From NCBI GenBank assembly GCA_016196035.1, contig JACPYM010000107.1, positions 124,001 through 188,000 on the forward strand: DNA of 64,000 nucleotides, given 5' to 3'. Under the pieces are notes generated by a model. That model made no database searches. It saw nothing but the letters and a program-made list of their open reading frames with translations, and had not been told where the DNA came from. Below, piece after piece: positions 1 through 9,596 of this stretch (the first letter of the stretch is position 1; each line of letters opens with the position of its first letter). The position numbers were made by a program, and so were the translations under genes. Origin of the DNA: Acidobacteriota bacterium (GTDB lineage: Bacteria > Acidobacteriota > Blastocatellia > RBC074).

Positions 1-3000
1 AATTCATCAATCAATAACACGATGCGTGGCTCGTGCCAGCCGTTCTCTTTAAGCGTGCGTATTGTTTGCATGACCGCTTGACGGAAGGCGCGCACGGGGT
101 CGTCATGCACCTCGCTCATTGAAGGCCAGGTTGCCAGATTAAAGCCAAGTCGGTCAACTACCTTCATTTGGAGTGAATCAAGGCAGGTTTGAATAAAGCT
201 TCTTTCAGCCGCCTCTGTATTGATTGCTCCAACCGTTAACGAAACAGCTAGATTAGGATGAGTAATTCGCTGCTCGACCTGATGCACGACGGATGACTTA
301 CCCGAGCGTTTTTGTCCATATAGCACAAAGCATTGGCCGACCGGACCGTGCAAAACGTATTCCTCAATCCGCTTGACCAGATCTGCGCGGCCAAAAAACA
401 TTTCGTGCTTTTCGACTACTTTGCCACCCGCATAAATCCCATACGGATTGGCAATCGGGACGAATGAGTCAGCCAGACTAAGGCGAATCGGAATCGGGTA
501 AACCGCGCTCCTTTCGTTCTGACCGGCGCGAGTTCGATAACGAAGTACCGTCAATAGCGTGAAAGTCTGATCTTCGACCTGGGCTCTTGAGGGTTTGATT
601 TTAAGTTCGATTTCCCGGCGCTCCCCGCTGCGCAGCACTTCGGGTGAAACGCCAGCCTCTTCAACGCTTAAGCCGTTTTCTTCTTCCGCGATCACTTCCA
701 GCGCTTCGATTGGCGCGCCACCAGGCTTTGAGAAGATTTCTAGCCTGACTGTCAAACAACCATCCTTGAGTAAAAAGTAATCGTCTTTCAGCAAGTTGGT
801 CACCTCAAAATCCGGCTTCGCATTTGCTTGGAAATCCTTGAAATTCTGTTTGATCTGTTTTTCGAGATGATGGCAAATCGGGAGCAGCGATTCGACCGAG
901 AGTTTGGTAGGGCTGGTCCTGATCTCTTCGGTGATGGTGTCAAGTTCCGTGGTGACTCGCCCAAATTTGGCCTCACGTTCAATGTAATCATTATCCTGCC
1001 AATACCTGGCGACATCAGCCATCACCCGGCTCACTGTGGTCAGTCGTAACCTGTCCAATTCAAAGCGGGTGTTTTGCGCGCACCCCGCCAAAGTTTTGGA
1101 CATGTCCTGCAACACTCCCACGCTCAGCGGCGAACCTGCCAGCGCATCCAAAGCGGATTTTTCCCGTCGGCAACGATCTTCTTCTGCGTACAGCGCTTCG
1201 TTTAGATTTGTGTATTGCTTCAGGAAATTAGCAGGCGCGCGCGATTTTGTCAGTTCAGTTGACAGAAATCGCACAGCGTCGTCGGACATTCGCCCATAAT
1301 AAGGGAAATCACGCTGAAAACGATTCCACCCGGAGGCATCACTGTCAAAACGTTTAAGTACCGTATTGAGATAAACTCTTCCTTCTTTTGAGAGTAATTC
1401 TCCGGGGGCAGGTAAGGCTGAAAGATAAGTCGCCAGCAAGTAGGTCAAATCCTGTTCATGGACTCTTGTGCTGGCCAGCGCGATGGCTTCGGCAAAATAG
1501 CAGCGCGCCGTATCGCGCGGGAAACTGTCATTCAGCGCCATTTCCCCAAGGTGCGAGAGACTAAGGCGCATATTTTCAACTACTGTGCGTTCACCCGCAG
1601 CTTCTGGGGCTTCCTGGCAAATCGCCGCAATCGTTAGACTGATTTCCGCACGTTCTTTCGGGACTCTGCCCCGCAAGGCATCGCGTTGCCGTTCAAGCCG
1701 TTGTATATCCTGTTCGTCGTAATAGCCGCGCGCTTTTGAACGATCATCCACGCGCCGGAAATCACAGGTACTAAGAAGATATTTGGTGAAAGCAGAAAAA
1801 CCGGAGGAAAAACCTATCAACTCATCGAAGTAGCTGTTTTCCGGTGTTTGATTGGGTTGAAGCCCTTGTTCACGGTATTGCTTGATCTTTTCGATAAAAG
1901 CAGTTGTCAGGGGATCAGGCGGCGCAGCGCGAAGCAAAGCCAGAGCTTCATCGAATTTACCCAAAGCGAACAAGCAGTAGGCTTGCTGGCGTATATAGTT
2001 GCGCTGTGGGACCCCGGTGGTTTCGCGCTTCAGTTTAGAGAAAACCCCGGCAGCCTGTTCATAACGATTGGCTTTTAGCAAAATTGTAGCCTTAAGGTTA
2101 TCGAGTGAAATGGTGCTGGCAAATGATTTCCGATACTTGTCTAGAATGGCTATCCCTTCATCGAACTCCCTCAGGCGATTGTGGAGTGCCGCAAGATCTT
2201 TAACGGCGCTCAGCCAACGCGGTCCTTGTTGACTGATCTCTTCCATAAAGGAGGTTTTGGCGGTTTCGTAATCTCCGTCCTGCTCAACTCTTTTCGCCTT
2301 TGCATAGGGTGAAGACCCTTTAGGAAGCTTTGAAAACGGGCTGACCGGCGAAGAAGTTGGTACGACCACTTCACTATAGTCAGTGTAACCGGTCTCCTTT
2401 CGCTTGATTTGCTCCACCGCTTCATACCTGCCTTGTGGCGCATTATCGTGAACCGCACGGGTGAATAAAACAGTTTGGCCGACTATTCCTTGGGTAACCT
2501 GAGTGCGTAAAACCTGATCCTCTACGCTGCTGAAACGAAAAAAATAGGTTGTGCGGCGGCTATCTTCGCTTAAAAAGCCAAACCATCGGTCAGGGAAAAC
2601 CGAAGAAATGTGCCCAGATAGTATTTGTTGCTGACTCTTTAAGTCGCGTGTCAACTCAGCTAGATTTAGGGCTGGTTCGTGATGTTTGAGATCCAAACCA
2701 TCGGCTTCATCAAAAACTGGGGAGCCGGATGCCAGGGAACGCGCCAACTCAAGGTTCCCCTGCAATGCAACCTTGGCGGCTGGCAGAAAGCGCTCACGCA
2801 ACGAAAACGCAAGCAACGCCAGCGACGTTCGCCGGGCCAGCGGAGTTTGCGCTAGCAGCGTAATCGCAGCCAGTCCAGGTAATTCTTTGTTTGATAAGTT
2901 GCTTATACAACGTCCGATATTGAGCAGTATTTCCTGTTGCAGCGCGGGATTGTCTGCGGGCATCCGCTTCACGAAGCGGCAAAGATATTTGGCAGCACTC

Positions 3001-3788
3001 TCCCAATCTTTTTCCTGAACTGATAGATGTGCCAGCCCCAGCGAGGCGGAATCATCGCCTAATCGAAACGCCTCACTGAAAAGTGTTCGCGCTTTTTCCG
3101 TATCGTTGATTTTGATTGAAAGTAACCCGCATAAAAGAAATATTTCAGCACGCCGATGGCTGCCAGTCTGCCTGATTAATCCTGGCAGGAAATCGCGGAT
3201 GCGATTCAATTCCTTCATTTTGGTGGCATATTCATACTTGTTTTTACACTTGTTCAGTTCGGCGTAAACCTCTCTTTCATCGCCACTCATGGTGTAAAGA
3301 TCAGGGTTATCTGGCAAAAAGCGCGGTTCAGGCAATGTTATTGCCACCGGGCCGCTGAACTGGTCAAAAATATATTCCGGTATTTCGGATGTTGGTGGTG
3401 GTTCCTGCGGCTGCACTGTTCCCGATGGCGTAGGCGGGTTTGGTGCCGGAGGCGATTGAGGCAAGGGAGTTGGCAACTCTTCTGATTGACCGGGGCCCGT
3501 TGGCCTTTCATGCGTGGCTAAAAGAACTCCTTGCTCTATTTTCTCAGGCGCATCGGGTATTTCCGCAATCACAGTTATTGGAGAAGTAGCGCCAGCGAGC
3601 CGAAAGGTTCGAATGTCCTTTGCCTCAACTGCGATGACATCCTGTTCGGCTCCCAGAATGACGACGCCCCATTCCTGAATTCTCAACAATTGGCCGCTGA
3701 CGGTTTTCTTTTTTCCCTGATCTTCATACGAAAGATCAATTTTCCCATTCAGCTTTGCGAATTGTTTCAGGATCTCAAACTGGTTCAT
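1..3788 (-). CDS. TPR / cold-shock-like / STAND P-loop NTPase, 3' end beyond the window
   Basis: An open frame runs from ATG at 3788 (GAAGGA just upstream) to the left edge, over 1,260 codons without a stop. Residues 1-65 form a small beta-rich domain resembling Sm/SH3-like folds, followed by a Pro-rich linker (about 95-140). TPR-like helices follow. A segment near residues 380-425 (GHISSVFPDRWFGFLSED, then YFFRFSSV) matches the cold-shock OB-fold pattern. More helical repeats and a beta-sandwich-like stretch (about 1010-1110) come next. The NTPase begins with MFFGRADLV, then Walker A GQKRSGKSS near 1152 and Walker B LLIDE at the last codons in the window. This layout is known from novel STAND NTPases of bacterial conflict systems. 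It lies 35 bp after the DUF4062-NACHT gene on the same strand and is probably co-transcribed. The effector or C-terminal domain is not visible. Domain calls are by eye; the NTPase is firm, the Sm-like and cold-shock calls moderate. Confidence 0.8.
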   Translation of the reverse strand, partial: MNQFEILKQFAKLNGKIDLSYEDQGKKKTVSGQLLRIQEWGVVILGAEQDVIAVEAKDIRTFRLAGATSPITVIAEIPDAPEKIEQGVLLATHERPTGPGQSEELPTPLPQSPPAPNPPTPSGTVQPQEPPPTSEIPEYIFDQFSGPVAITLPEPRFLPDNPDLYTMSGDEREVYAELNKCKNKYEYATKMKELNRIRDFLPGLIRQTGSHRRAEIFLLCGLLSIKINDTEKARTLFSEAFRLGDDSASLGLAHLSVQEKDWESAAKYLCRFVKRMPADNPALQQEILLNIGRCISNLSNKELPGLAAITLLAQTPLARRTSLALLAFSLRERFLPAAKVALQGNLELARSLASGSPVFDEADGLDLKHHEPALNLAELTRDLKSQQQILSGHISSVFPDRWFGFLSEDSRRTTYFFRFSSVEDQVLRTQVTQGIVGQTVLFTRAVHDNAPQGRYEAVEQIKRKETGYTDYSEVVVPTSSPVSPFSKLPKGSSPYAKAKRVEQDGDYETAKTSFMEEISQQGPRWLSAVKDLAALHNRLREFDEGIAILDKYRKSFASTISLDNLKATILLKANRYEQAAGVFSKLKRETTGVPQRNYIRQQAYCLFALGKFDEALALLRAAPPDPLTTAFIEKIKQYREQGLQPNQTPENSYFDELIGFSSGFSAFTKYLLSTCDFRRVDDRSKARGYYDEQDIQRLERQRDALRGRVPKERAEISLTIAAICQEAPEAAGERTVVENMRLSLSHLGEMALNDSFPRDTARCYFAEAIALASTRVHEQDLTYLLATYLSALPAPGELLSKEGRVYLNTVLKRFDSDASGWNRFQRDFPYYGRMSDDAVRFLSTELTKSRAPANFLKQYTNLNEALYAEEDRCRREKSALDALAGSPLSVGVLQDMSKTLAGCAQNTRFELDRLRLTTVSRVMADVARYWQDNDYIEREAKFGRVTTELDTITEEIRTSPTKLSVESLLPICHHLEKQIKQNFKDFQANAKPDFEVTNLLKDDYFLLKDGCLTVRLEIFSKPGGAPIEALEVIAEEENGLSVEEAGVSPEVLRSGERREIELKIKPSRAQVEDQTFTLLTVLRYRTRAGQNERSAVYPIPIRLSLADSFVPIANPYGIYAGGKVVEKHEMFFGRADLVKRIEEYVLHGPVGQCFVLYGQKRSGKSSVVHQVEQRITHPNLAVSLTVGAINTEAAERSFIQTCLDSLQMKVVDRLGFNLATWPSMSEVHDDPVRAFRQAVMQTIRTLKENGWHEPRIVLLIDE

Positions 3789-3823
3789 AGCGGTTCCTTC
3801 AATGGTTCTGGCGTTTAATTGGA

Positions 3824-6800
3824 TTAAGAGTGGCCTAGCACCAAGCTGTTCATCAACTGCCGTTTGTAATCCAGTTGTTGAATTGCCGCGCTGATCGCCA
3901 TGTCAGCTTCAAACTCGGTAAGCCGTTGCAAGGCTGCCAACGCGCGGGCATTGTCGGCGTAATAAGCGATTACCTCAGCAGCTTTACGCCTGACAAAATC
4001 GTGTTTATCCGACAGCGCGCGTAGCAAGCCTTCTGCCAACGTAACGAGATCAATCTGGTTGAGCGATTGCGCGGCTTCCCACTGCGCTTCGCCGTCGAGT
4101 GCGTGGAGCAGGACGGGTACGGTTTCAGCAACAGGTGAGTGCCCCAGCGCGGTGATAAGCGTTCGGCGCATGGTGACATCCGCACGCGGCAGGGCTGCCA
4201 GCAAAGCCGCTTGTGCTGCCATTCCTCCAATACTGCCCAGTGCGGCGGCGGCCCTTCGGCACACGAAGGAGTCATCGTCATGAGCCAAGGCGCGGCACAA
4301 TTGGGACAGAGCCTGAGCGCCCCCGATTTGACCCAACGCCCTGACCACACTTTGCCGCACGAAAGGGTTTGCATCGGTCAGGGCTTGGCACAAAGCCGGG
4401 ATAGCCGCTGTAACACGCCTTTGGCCCAGCGTGTTGGCCGCTTGCAGACGCTGGTCGCTCTGCAAATGACGCAAGTCGGCAATCAGATTGGGGACGGTAC
4501 GCGTGTCAGTTGGTGCGGGTTCAACGCCTTCCGCTTCTTTGTTAATTGTGGGCGCAGGTTCGGCATCCATCACCAGCCGCCGGGAACGCTGCCGACTTGC
4601 CGTCCCGGGCAAGTCGGCGTGAGCGAATTCCCCAATGGAGCCGAGCGATTCGAGCAAGAGGCTCAGCCCTTCTCCATTACGCAGCCGTAACGCCGGTGCT
4701 AGGGCTGCCGAAAATTGCTGAGCCAGTTGCCCGGTGATTCCCGAAAAACTGCGCAGAATGGCCGGCAGGTATGGCTCGTCCGACGCGTTGTACCCCCCAA
4801 GCAAGCGAGACAACCGATCTCTCAACCATGCTGAGTGGTGCGGTGCGGGGCTGGCTCCGTAGGCCAGTCCGCGCGCCTGCAAACGCAACCTGACGAAGTT
4901 GAGTGATTCGGGCAGTTGCTCTAACAGGTCGTAAGGCCGGGCAGACGGTCCGGCCAACCCTAGAAACATGGGTAGCACTTCCGATTCAACCAGCACGGGA
5001 TCGAAATAAACCCGGCAGAAAGATTGCCTCCAACCTACCTCAGTGGAGAGCGCCGCAGCCGCCAGATATTCCTGCAGAGATGGATGGATGAAGGTATAAA
5101 CACCGTGTCCAGCCTGACACAAAAGCGCGCTGGCTTTGACATCATCAGCCAATTGATGTGGTGTTACGGTTGGCGCCTTGGCGGCGCAATAGCGTTGGGC
5201 TGCTGCCAGCAACAGTTCATCGCTGAAGAGATACACGCTGACATCTTCGGCCGCAAACAAGCGCGCAAAGGCGAGTTGTTTCAGAAAGTCGAGTTTCAGA
5301 TTGCCACCGCGATCCGGCACCTGGAACCGCGCGACTGACTGTTTGGCCTCGTCGAAAGTGCACGCCAGTAAGCGGACGATTTCGTGGTAAAGCGTAAGCC
5401 GATCCCATTCAGTAGCTTGTCCGCTGGAACCCGGCACGCGATAAAGCCCTGCGATGAAACCAAGCAACGCAGGAACACGCGCCAATTCGCGCAATTCGGG
5501 GTGGCGCGCCAAAACCTCCTGTAACCGTGTCACCTCAGCGGTGTCACGCTGATAATGCCGGAGGAAATTGCTGATCTGTTCCGCCTCGAAGGGGACGATC
5601 TCTAGTTGCCAGAGTTCGTCCGAAGACGAAAGCTGTGCGTAGGGTCGGGTGCTGACGAACAGCCGATTGTGCCCATAAACCGATTGCAGAAAGCGTGTGA
5701 TCGCGGCGCGCAAGTTCGGAAAGAAATCCGTGCCGCTGACTTCATCCAGACCATCCAGAAAGATCACGACGCGCCCATTCCTTAGGTGCGTATGAAACTC
5801 CGCGCAAAGCTCCGTTTTTTCCGCTTCGGAAAGTTGCAGCGGGCGCGCGATGGTGTGCTCGAAAAGTAATTCGACCAACTCCTCGCGCGCGGCGGCAAAG
5901 TTCCGGGCCGTCACGTTTTTCAGTTCGAGAAAAACAGGGAAGCTGTCTGGGCCTTTGAGCGCCTGGCAAGCCAGGTAACGCAACAACGTTGACTTGCCCG
6001 CCCCTGGTCCACCGGTAATCACGGCTTGCCTGTGAATATTGAATAATTCATCCACTTGGAGCAACTGCCGCTGTGGAGGTGGATCGGTTGAATTACTGTG
6101 TACATTGGCCCGCACCTGCATGCGAGAAGGTGCAAGGCTGAGGCTGAGCATGGGTTTGACGAAAACCCGTTCCAATCCATATGACTTTCCATCAAAGAAC
6201 TGCACCCGGTTAAGCTGCCCGTTCAGGTAATTTTTGTAGTTTTCTAAGCGAGACGATGCGGGCTCGGGCGTAAGCGTTGCGGTTTTGGCTGCGTTACTCG
6301 GGACCACAAGACCAGGCAGGTAATTGGTCAAATGCTGTCGGACAAGCCGCTCGAATTCGGCTTTCCCTTTGTAGCCCCACCACAAGCCGTCTTTGGGAAA
6401 CTTTTCCTGAAACTCCAGCACCTTGCCCCATTGATCGGTCTCCGACTTGTTTTTTGGGGTATAGGCCTTTTGGTTGAAATAGACAAAGACTTGCGGGCTA
6501 CCTTTTTTCTCCCAGGCGGAATAAGCGAGCTTGAATTCATGCTCAGTACCGGAATTTGACCGTTTGGCAGGAGTGCCGAAGCGTTTCCAGAAAATGCCAA
6601 TCAGGAGGTCGCAATTTTCGATCTCGAGGTACGGATCAATCAGCCCCTGTGGGCCTTCCCGATGAAATCCGGGGTGGGTGTCTGTTTCCCAGCGTGAAAG
6701 TTTAAGCTGCAAGCCGCACAGAGCGGCTATCCCGCGATTCAGTTCATCAACCACGTTAGGCAGACAATCGCGTTCGGCTTTAACATCGCCGGGGGAGGCA

Positions 6801-6832
6801 ACAACGATGCGGAGGATGTGCGTGTCTTCCAT
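3824..6832 (-). CDS. DUF4062-NACHT-HEAT STAND NTPase (candidate defence/NLR-like protein)
   Basis: 1002 aa. Residues 5-170 match DUF4062, a TIR-like Rossmann-type domain found at the N-terminus of STAND proteins (RIVVASPGDVKAERD, then LLIGIFWKRFGTP and SGTEHEF). A NACHT-type NTPase follows, with Walker A GGPGAGKST (Lys280), Walker B IFLDGLDEV (357-365) and the STRPYA sensor near 395. Residues about 800-1000 are HEAT repeats (units such as VTAAIPALCQALTDANPFVR, VRALGQIGG and AAAALGSIGG). By family knowledge such proteins use the repeat tail to sense a trigger and the N-terminal domain as effector after oligomerisation; several NACHT proteins are antiphage. The function here is inference. No strong ribosome site precedes the ATG at 6832. 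The next gene follows after 35 bp and carries a second STAND-like NTPase, suggesting a two-gene system. Confidence 0.88.
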   Translation of the reverse strand: MEDTHILRIVVASPGDVKAERDCLPNVVDELNRGIAALCGLQLKLSRWETDTHPGFHREGPQGLIDPYLEIENCDLLIGIFWKRFGTPAKRSNSGTEHEFKLAYSAWEKKGSPQVFVYFNQKAYTPKNKSETDQWGKVLEFQEKFPKDGLWWGYKGKAEFERLVRQHLTNYLPGLVVPSNAAKTATLTPEPASSRLENYKNYLNGQLNRVQFFDGKSYGLERVFVKPMLSLSLAPSRMQVRANVHSNSTDPPPQRQLLQVDELFNIHRQAVITGGPGAGKSTLLRYLACQALKGPDSFPVFLELKNVTARNFAAAREELVELLFEHTIARPLQLSEAEKTELCAEFHTHLRNGRVVIFLDGLDEVSGTDFFPNLRAAITRFLQSVYGHNRLFVSTRPYAQLSSSDELWQLEIVPFEAEQISNFLRHYQRDTAEVTRLQEVLARHPELRELARVPALLGFIAGLYRVPGSSGQATEWDRLTLYHEIVRLLACTFDEAKQSVARFQVPDRGGNLKLDFLKQLAFARLFAAEDVSVYLFSDELLLAAAQRYCAAKAPTVTPHQLADDVKASALLCQAGHGVYTFIHPSLQEYLAAAALSTEVGWRQSFCRVYFDPVLVESEVLPMFLGLAGPSARPYDLLEQLPESLNFVRLRLQARGLAYGASPAPHHSAWLRDRLSRLLGGYNASDEPYLPAILRSFSGITGQLAQQFSAALAPALRLRNGEGLSLLLESLGSIGEFAHADLPGTASRQRSRRLVMDAEPAPTINKEAEGVEPAPTDTRTVPNLIADLRHLQSDQRLQAANTLGQRRVTAAIPALCQALTDANPFVRQSVVRALGQIGGAQALSQLCRALAHDDDSFVCRRAAAALGSIGGMAAQAALLAALPRADVTMRRTLITALGHSPVAETVPVLLHALDGEAQWEAAQSLNQIDLVTLAEGLLRALSDKHDFVRRKAAEVIAYYADNARALAALQRLTEFEADMAISAAIQQLDYKRQLMNSLVLGHS

Positions 6833-7049
6833 TGTTTTGGCTTATTGCTAGCAGACGCTTGCGTTTGGCAGTGAGCAATTTTCAAGCGAGATACAATCAA
6901 TCTACCTGCTCGAGAATCCTTCAAGTAATTTCGCTTCAGCGGATTTTGTTGTGACTGAAATGCTGCTTGATTGATAAATCTTGATCTGGGGCAGGCGAAG
7001 TATGCACACGAGACTGAAGTGAGGCAAGCCGTTTTGGTTCTGACATAAG

Positions 7050-8441
7050 CTAAAAATTGAGAGGCGACACAACCAACGGAAGCGTAAACGCCACCGGCGT
7101 GCCCTGCCCCAGACTGCTGTCAATCCGCAGCCGCGCCGTCTGGCCATACAGCCCAATCAGCCGTTCATTCACATTCGCTAGACCAACGCCGCTCGTCAAG
7201 ACTTCCGGCAAATGGGCTGGCGCAATGCCAACGCCGGTATCCGCCACGATCACTTTCAAACCATCCGGACGCAACGCCGCCGACAGCGTTATCACGCCGC
7301 CGTGCGTAGTGCGTTCGAGGCCATGTTTAACGGCGTTTTCGATCAGCGGCTATATCGTCAGCGCCGGGATTTTTATCGCCCGCGTTTCGGGCAACACGGC
7401 CATTTTGATTTGCAGCTTGGCGCCCAGCCGCACGCGTTCGACTTTCAGATAAGTCTCGACCAACTCCAATTCTTCGGCCAGCGTGACGAATTCCGGTTTC
7501 TGTTTGAAGGCGTGGCGGAACAGTTCGGCCACGTCCTCCAATAACTCTTCGGCGGCACGTGGCGCGCGTTGAATCAGCGCAGCGACCGAATTCAAAGCGT
7601 TGAAAAAGAAGTGCGGATCAATCTGCGCGCGCAGGGCCTTTAGTTCGGATTGCGCGACCAGTTTGCGCAACTCCTCTTCGGCAATCGCGTGCTTGCGACG
7701 CGCCTCGTGCAGCCGCTGGTTTTCGAGCGCGCGGCTCAACTGCGCTGCCAGTGCGCGCAAGACGCTCAACTCTTCGCTCAAATAACCCTGCCCGTAAGCA
7801 CGCGGCCCGCGAGCCAGCACGCCCGCGAACTCGCCATTCACGCGCAACGCCAGCGCCGCCTTGATGTGCCGCCGCCCAAATTCCGCTTCCAATTCCGCGT
7901 CGGCGAGTTGCGCGCGTATCAACACCGCAACCTGACGTTGCGTAAACAACGCCGCCAGCCGCTGCTGCTGCTGCCCGCCCGACAATTGATCGAAGCGGCT
8001 CGCGGCCTTTTCTTCCAACACCACCAGCGCCAGCAATTCATCCACCCCAATGCTTTGGCGATAGAAGCTGGCGAACAGCGTCAAGGCCTCGCGCACCTCA
8101 ATCTTGTCGGGCAAAGCCGTCACCTGCAACGTCACGCCCAGGCGCTGTCTCACTTCATCCGCCTGTGTGGCCGGGTCGAAGCCACACAGGCGGATCTCAC
8201 CGCCATCGCGCCCGCGCAACCTTTCGATCATCTCGACCGTCGAGGTCTTACCCGCGCCATTCGGCCCCAACAAGCCGAAGACTTCGCCCTGCCGCACCTC
8301 AAAGCTGACGCCATCCACCGCGCGCGTCTCGCCGTAGCTTTTGCGCAACGCAGTAACGCGCACTTGGCTAAGCACGCCGCTGTTGTCTGCCGCCCTCAAA
8401 TTTTGTTTTACTGTTGTGTCGAGCAACATACGTTCCTCCAT
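7050..8441 (-). pseudogene. Fused ABC-transporter ATPase / LytS-type sensor kinase remnant with in-frame TAG
   Basis: One frame runs from ATG 8441 to TAG 7050-7052, interrupted by TAG at 7350-7352. The N-terminal part is an ABC-2 type ATPase: VRVTALRKSYGETRAVDGVS, Walker A GPNGAGKTS and signature LSGGQ. Immediately after the signature, where Walker B (LLFLDEPT) should follow, the sequence switches to a GAF-like piece (GQGYLSEELSVLRALAAQLS) and a His-kinase dimerisation motif (QIDPHFFFNALNSV, phospho-His). The ATPase domain (PLIENAVKHG, then ADTGVGI and GVGLANVNERL) lies after the internal TAG, which replaces the Gln normally found before PLIENA (CAG to TAG). So an internal deletion fused two neighbouring genes at a CAG-rich stretch and a nonsense change followed. 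The ABC half lacks Walker B and should not hydrolyse ATP. It lies 12 bp downstream of another broken gene. A sequencing error could explain the stop but not the fusion. Confidence 0.8.
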
Positions 8442-8453
8442 TTCAGCCAGGTG

Positions 8454-9230
8454 TTAATGCGCGTGGCAACCGATGCACGACGGCACGTTGCGATTCGGTT
8501 GCGGTAACGGTTGATTGTCCAGCAAGCCTTGCGCGCGCGTGACATAAGCCGTGCCGCCAAGTTCGCTGACGATGCGTCGCGCGTAAGCGCTGGCCTTGGC
8601 GTGATCGCCCAACCGTTACCAGCCGCTGGCCAAACCCCACAGCAATTCGCCGCGCGCATGTTTGCCGAGTTTTTCAAAGTAGGCTTGCTGCAAGGCCAGC
8701 GTCTTTTCGTAATCCTGCACGGCGGTTTCCAGCAAGGCCTTGGCCTGCACGGGCACGGGCACATACTTGGAAGTTTCCAGCAACATCGCGCCGCGTGGGA
8801 TGCGTGTGGACACGCTATTGGGTGCGAGCGCCACGCCTTCATTCAATTCCTTTTCGCCGCGCTCACAAAGTTCGCTGCCTTGTTGCAGCTCGCCTTTGCC
8901 GAAAGCCCAGCCCGCATACCTGAGCAAACCGCCGCCGTGCCAGACCAATGCTTCGGCGTGTTTCGGGTCTTGCGCCAGCATCTCTTCGCACAGCTTCATG
9001 GCCTTTTCGAAACGCGCTTGATCGCCCGCCATCCCAGCAAAAAAATCCTCGCGCACCTGCAAATCGAAGCGTTCGGCATTGGCGGGCGGCGCAGCTTTCG
9101 GTTGCGCCTGGTTTTGCGCGGCAGCCGGTTGCACGAAGCGGCTGGCGAACAAAGGCCACGCAATAGATGCCAGCAGCGCAGCGCTGACGGCCAGTTTGAG
9201 CAGTTGGTTCCGTGATCGAATGGTGTTCAT
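8454..9230 (-). pseudogene. Exported TPR protein with C-terminal CxxCH haem motif, in-frame TAA
   Basis: ATG at 9230 starts a protein with a signal peptide (AVSAALLASIAWPLFASRF) and TPR-like helices (KAMKLCEEMLAQDPKHAEAL and similar). TAA at 8616-8618 interrupts the frame after LLWGLASGW. The same frame then continues for 53 codons (RLGDHAKASAYARRIVSELG and onward) to SCIGCHAH at TAA 8454-8456. TAC to TAA would restore a Tyr. The terminal CIGCH is a c-type haem attachment motif, so the intact form may have been a periplasmic TPR protein carrying one haem, or the motif may be structural. It sits directly upstream of the decayed ABC/kinase gene, so the two probably shared an operon and decay together. 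The alternative is a sequencing error. Confidence 0.7.
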
Positions 9231-9596
9231 TTCTTTTCCCTCCCAAGAAATTGTTGAGTTGTCGCTTGCACAGCCGACGATACGTCAGCGCGGCGCGGCT
9301 GGGTTGAGGCTTTCCGGGGAGCGGTAGGAAATTTCGGCTGAACGGTGGTCAGCCCGTGGGCGCAGCGTGGCATGGTTTTGCGCAGGGGAAAACGGACGCT
9401 TTGGCGTGCGTAGCACAACCTGCCGAGGGTGTGCTACGTCGCAGCTACGGCCAGGGCTTCACTTGCGACACCACGCAACCTCGGCAGGTTGCGCTACACC
9501 CGTGCGAGTCACACGTTCCTCCAAAAACGTCCTTGTTCATGAACACTGCGCGACGCTTTGGGAGGGATCAGGTTTGTTTCGTTCCGCAAGAAACCG
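9231..9596. other. Intergenic region with a 19-bp inverted repeat
   Basis: No convincing gene. Arms at 9410-9428 and 9479-9497 (GTAGCACAACCTGCCGAGG and its complement) pair with one mismatch across a 50-base loop. The stretch separates the decayed TPR gene start from the end of the propeller gene and may end transcription of the latter. Confidence 0.55.

Noticed and set aside
7350-8618. Stop-codon reassignment or selenocysteine for the TAG and TAA
   Set aside because: TAG and TAA are not Sec codons, and the flanking genes use normal stops; only the TGA at 11855 has the correct context.
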